Shown: positions 57,462 to 64,000 of the stretch, piece by piece
Layout: every line of letters starts with the position of its first letter
How positions within the stretch are numbered: the first letter of the stretch is position 1
Origin: Afipia clevelandensis ATCC 49720
GTDB taxonomy: Bacteria > Pseudomonadota > Alphaproteobacteria > Rhizobiales > Xanthobacteraceae
DNA length: 64,000 nucleotides
Assembly: GCF_000336555.1 (NCBI RefSeq)
Contig: NZ_KB375281.1
Location: 4,082,055-4,146,054 of the forward strand
Direction of reading: 5' to 3'
Notes under the pieces: model-generated
Told to the model about the DNA's origin: nothing
The model's database searches: none
What the model saw: only the letters and a program-made list of their open reading frames with translations
Program-made: the position numbers and the translations under genes

Positions 57462-58397
57462 TCAAAGGACTAATTCGGTACTCGGTGTTTTTGCTAGTTG
57501 TCGGGACGCTTGCTTATGGCGGCTATCGGTTGCTGGCGCCGGCAACTCCCAAACCAGGCTCGACGGAAAAGGTGGAAAAGGAAGAACATTCCGAAGGGGT
57601 CGAAATGAGCGACGCCAAAGTGGCCGCAGCCGGTATCGAACTTGCCAAGGCATCACCCGGCGTCTTGCGCGATAGCCTGCTGTTGAACGGCGTTGTCCAG
57701 CCAAACCAGGAATCGCTGGTGCAGGTCACGCCGAGATTTCCCGGAATCGTGCGCGAAACCCGCAAGCGGGTCGGCGATCGCGTCCAAAAGGGCGATGTTC
57801 TTGCGATCGTCGAGAGCAACCAGAGCCTTACGCCTTATGAACTGAAGGCGTCTCTCGCGGGTACGGTGATCGATCGCCAGACCACACTGGGCGAATACGT
57901 TTCCGAGCAAAAGCCGGCGTTTGTTATCGCGGATCTGTCAACCGTCTGGGTGGATCTTTCTGTCTACCGCCGCGATCTGAACCGCGTCAGCGTCGGCGAC
58001 CAGGTTTTTGTCGATCCGGCCGACGGTGGTCCGCCGATCGAAACGAAGATTGCCTATCTGGCTCCAATCGGAAGCAGCGACACCCAGAGCGCAATCGCGA
58101 GAGCCATCGTGCTAAATTTAGATCAACGGCTGCGTCCGGGCCTATTCATTACTGGTCGGCTGTCGTTGTCGGCGAAGAAGGTGAATGTCGCGGTGAAATC
58201 GTCCGCGCTGCAGACAGTGGAAAATCGAACCGTCGTGTTCGTCCGCAACGGCGACAAGTTTGAAGTCCGCGATGTCGAACTCGGCGGGCGCGACCCGGAA
58301 ATCGTCGAAATAGCATTCGGCCTTGTGGAGGGCGACGTCTATGCCGCCCAGAACAGTTTTATCGTCAAGGCAGAGATGGCGAAAGGATCGGCTTCGC

Positions 58398-58408
<11 letters not shown>
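57458..58408 (+). CDS. czcB: RND efflux periplasmic adaptor (CzcB)
   Basis: 316-aa membrane fusion protein. One N-terminal anchor (about 8-26, YSVFLLVVGTLAYGGYRLLA), then a barrel-sandwich domain (NGVVQPNQESLVQVTPRFPG, VGDRVQKGDVLAIVESNQSL) and beta-barrel (TVWVDLSVYRRDLNRV). It lacks the extra metal-binding N-terminal domain of CusB and is shorter than CzcB of Cupriavidus. It links CzcA to CzcC. Overlaps the P-II-like gene by 11 bases. Confidence 0.9.
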
Positions 58409-62345
<3,937 letters not shown>

Positions 62346-62370
62346 GATGATTAAACGAGGATAGCGGTTC

Positions 62371-62829
62371 ATGGCGATAAGGTCAGGCTTTCGTCCCATC
62401 GGCCCAGAGAATCCGGCGCATCGCACCATATGCTCCGCTCTCCCAAGCGTCTTTCGTTTGTGCTTCCCATGGACCGTGGGAATGTTTTTCCTGACAGCCG
62501 CTGGTTCATGGTCTGCAGTTCAGGCGCAATCTTCCCAAGCCAAGATTGTCGGGCTGGGCGCAACGACGTGTCAGCGTTTCAGCATTGATATTAGATCCAA
62601 CCCTATCCTTCGTCGCGACTATCTGGCTTGGGCACAAGGCTTCATGAGTGGAATTCTGTCGAGCAGACCCAGCGGTGTCGATGAACAACTCGACCTCAAT
62701 CCGGTCACGTTCGATCTCGTAAACCAGTTGCATTTCCTCGAAGATCACTGCGCTCAGAACTCGGCGATCAATTTTTCCGACGCCGTCGCGGCGTTATATA
62801 AAAGGCTGCGCAAAGAAGGCAAAACATGA
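62371..62829 (+). CDS. Exported protein of unknown function
   Basis: 152-aa protein. A hydrophobic segment at about 30-50 (FPWTVGMFFLTAAGSWSAVQ) after a long N-region may be a signal peptide, cleaved near AVQAQS. The mature part has two cysteines (TTCQRFSIDI and EDHCAQNSA) that could form a disulfide, and a helical end (INFSDAVAALYKRLRKEG). It is weakly like Rap1a-type small periplasmic proteins. Overlaps the next ATPase by 4 bases (ATGA). A 5' remnant lies at 47,806. Confidence 0.6.
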   Translation: MAIRSGFRPIGPENPAHRTICSALPSVFRLCFPWTVGMFFLTAAGSWSAVQAQSSQAKIVGLGATTCQRFSIDIRSNPILRRDYLAWAQGFMSGILSSRPSGVDEQLDLNPVTFDLVNQLHFLEDHCAQNSAINFSDAVAALYKRLRKEGKT

Positions 62830-64000
62830 TCAGCCACACAACCAAAAGCCCGCCCATGGCCGGCACCCCACGCAGTTTGCGCCTCGGTGTCGAGGGGATG
62901 GACTGTGCCTCTTGCGCCACGAAGATCGAAAACGCCCTGCAACGGATGCCCGGTGTTGGCGACGTAACGGTCTCAGTACCTCGGGGCACGGTGACAGTTA
63001 GTCATGACGGTAAAGCGGAAAACGAAAAGATTCAAAACCAGATCTCGGATTTGGGCTATCGAATCACGCGCGTGGAAGAGCTTGCAGCCAAGCCCGCTGG
63101 TGATGAGACGGATGATGGAACGCTCCCGGCTTCTTACGACCAACTCCATTCGCACGTTGATGGGGCCGGTTCGAGCAACCAGGCTTGGTGGCGAACCCGC
63201 AAGGGGATGCTCACCATTGCGTGCGGCTTGGCCTTGGCCTCGGCTTTTCTACTGGGCAAATTCTTTCCTGCTACAGAGCGTTGGGCATTCCTTTTCGCCA
63301 TGATGGTCGGGCTCGTTCCAATCGCGAAGCGCGCGCTATCTGCAGCGCGGGCTGGCACGCCATTCTCGATCGAAATGTTGATGTCAGTCGCCGCCGTGGG
63401 TGCGGTGATCATTGGAGCAACCGAAGAGGCCGCGACTGTTGTCTTCCTGTTCCTGATTGGCGAACTCTTGGAAGGCGTGGCCGCAAGTCGCGCCCGTGCC
63501 AGCATCCAGGACTTGACCAAGCTTGTTCCGAAAACGGCCCGGCTGGAAGAAAATGGGTTGGTTCGCGAGGTGCAGGCGGACAGTCTTTCGGTCGGAGCGA
63601 TCATCCAAATCCGACCCGGCGATCGCATCCCGGCCGACGGCGTCATCCTTTCTGGAGAAAGCGGGATCGACGAAGCGCCGGTGACCGGCGAAAGCACACC
63701 GGTCCGAAAGGGACCTGGGGAAATCGTATTTGCCGGTACCGTCAACGGTGATGGCTTGCTGCGTGTGCGCGTCACGGCCGCAGCTTCCGACAATACGATC
63801 GCGCGTGTCGTCCGATTAGTCGAGGAAGCTCAAGAATCGAAGGCTCCGACAGAGCGCTTCATTGATCGCTTTTCCCGGTACTACACCCCCGGTGTGGTGG
63901 TTGTTGCGGCCTTGATCGCCGTCGTCCCGCCACTCCTGTTCGGCGGTGTCTGGAGTAACTGGATTTATAAGGGGCTTGCCATCCTCCTGATTGGCTGCCC
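62826..64000 (+). CDS. Second heavy-metal P-type ATPase, cut by window end
   Basis: Frame open from ATG at 62,826 to the window edge (391 codons), ending just at the CPC motif (LLIGCP). The N-terminal HMA domain has the classic GMDCASC (about residues 25-31), unlike the GxDCxxE domains of the ATPase at 48,490. After a linker come helices near 122-142 and 148-165, a TGES actuator motif in GIDEAPVTGESTPVRKGP, and the helix before CPC. Likely Zn/Cd/Co/Pb (ZntA/CadA-like), by similarity of context; the key C-terminal residues are outside the window. Last visible gene of the czc operon. Confidence 0.9.
   Translation, partial: MISHTTKSPPMAGTPRSLRLGVEGMDCASCATKIENALQRMPGVGDVTVSVPRGTVTVSHDGKAENEKIQNQISDLGYRITRVEELAAKPAGDETDDGTLPASYDQLHSHVDGAGSSNQAWWRTRKGMLTIACGLALASAFLLGKFFPATERWAFLFAMMVGLVPIAKRALSAARAGTPFSIEMLMSVAAVGAVIIGATEEAATVVFLFLIGELLEGVAASRARASIQDLTKLVPKTARLEENGLVREVQADSLSVGAIIQIRPGDRIPADGVILSGESGIDEAPVTGESTPVRKGPGEIVFAGTVNGDGLLRVRVTAAASDNTIARVVRLVEEAQESKAPTERFIDRFSRYYTPGVVVVAALIAVVPPLLFGGVWSNWIYKGLAILLIGC

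Overview
The window reads as a chromosome segment of a GC-rich alphaproteobacterium, most likely of the family Nitrobacteraceae/Bradyrhizobiaceae (Nitrobacter, Afipia, Bradyrhizobium or Rhodopseudomonas type). The basis is the conserved rhizobial cluster of histone-deacetylase-like protein, xseB, dxs, tlyA and rlmD-like methyltransferase, plus the typical intergenic inverted repeats and the protein character of the housekeeping genes. This assignment is inference, not a database result.

Left part (1 to about 24,510) is ordinary core chromosome. It holds a HlyC/CorC transporter, an ECF sigma/anti-sigma pair, a histidine phosphatase, chorismate synthase (aroC), a GNAT-type acyltransferase, a class III cyclase, a ClC chloride channel, two tandem chemoreceptors, a DUF1194 protein, the dxs cluster, an enoyl-CoA hydratase, a glyoxalase-fold dioxygenase, an acyl-CoA dehydrogenase and a tRNA-Gln. 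Several families of intergenic hairpin repeats lie between these genes.

The tRNA-Gln gene marks a sharp change to accessory DNA that runs to the end of the window. First comes a defence locus: a two-gene Hachiman-like system whose HamA-type protein carries an extra N-terminal DUF4297/Cap4-like nuclease domain and seems to have lost the HamA catalytic residues, followed by its HamB-like helicase. A DUF3223 gene converges on it. Next come a large serine recombinase in an overlapping DUF3489-DUF2924-recombinase operon, a small XRE regulator with candidate operators, a small PD-(D/E)XK-like protein, and a packaging-type module (TerL, DUF5681, ParB-methyltransferase fusion) with no capsid or tail genes. 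From about 38,000 to 41,700 the DNA is a graveyard: MarR, ParB-methyltransferase and transposase fragments, with two paralogous small secreted proteins among them.

From 41,700 on the theme is envelope and heavy metals. A fused Omp25-like/OprB-like porin lies behind three tandem Fur-like palindromes, next to an orphan flgF and a His/Gly-rich secreted protein. A decayed copy of a czc-type efflux locus (46.1 to 47.9 kb) is followed by a MerR regulator divergent from a Pb/Zn/Cd-type P-type ATPase, with ccdA and lspA downstream; the promoter has the 19-bp spacer expected for MerR control. A lipoprotein L,D-transpeptidase and a methyltransferase follow. Last is the intact czc locus: CDF exporter, small CzcI-like protein, CzcC, CzcB, a P-II-like protein, CzcA, two small exported proteins, and a second P-type ATPase cut by the window end.

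The metal genes together would export Zn/Cd/Co/Pb from cytoplasm to periplasm (P-type ATPases, CDF) and from periplasm to outside (CzcCBA). The duplicated czc segments flank the pbr-like block, which points to build-up of the region by duplication and recombination.
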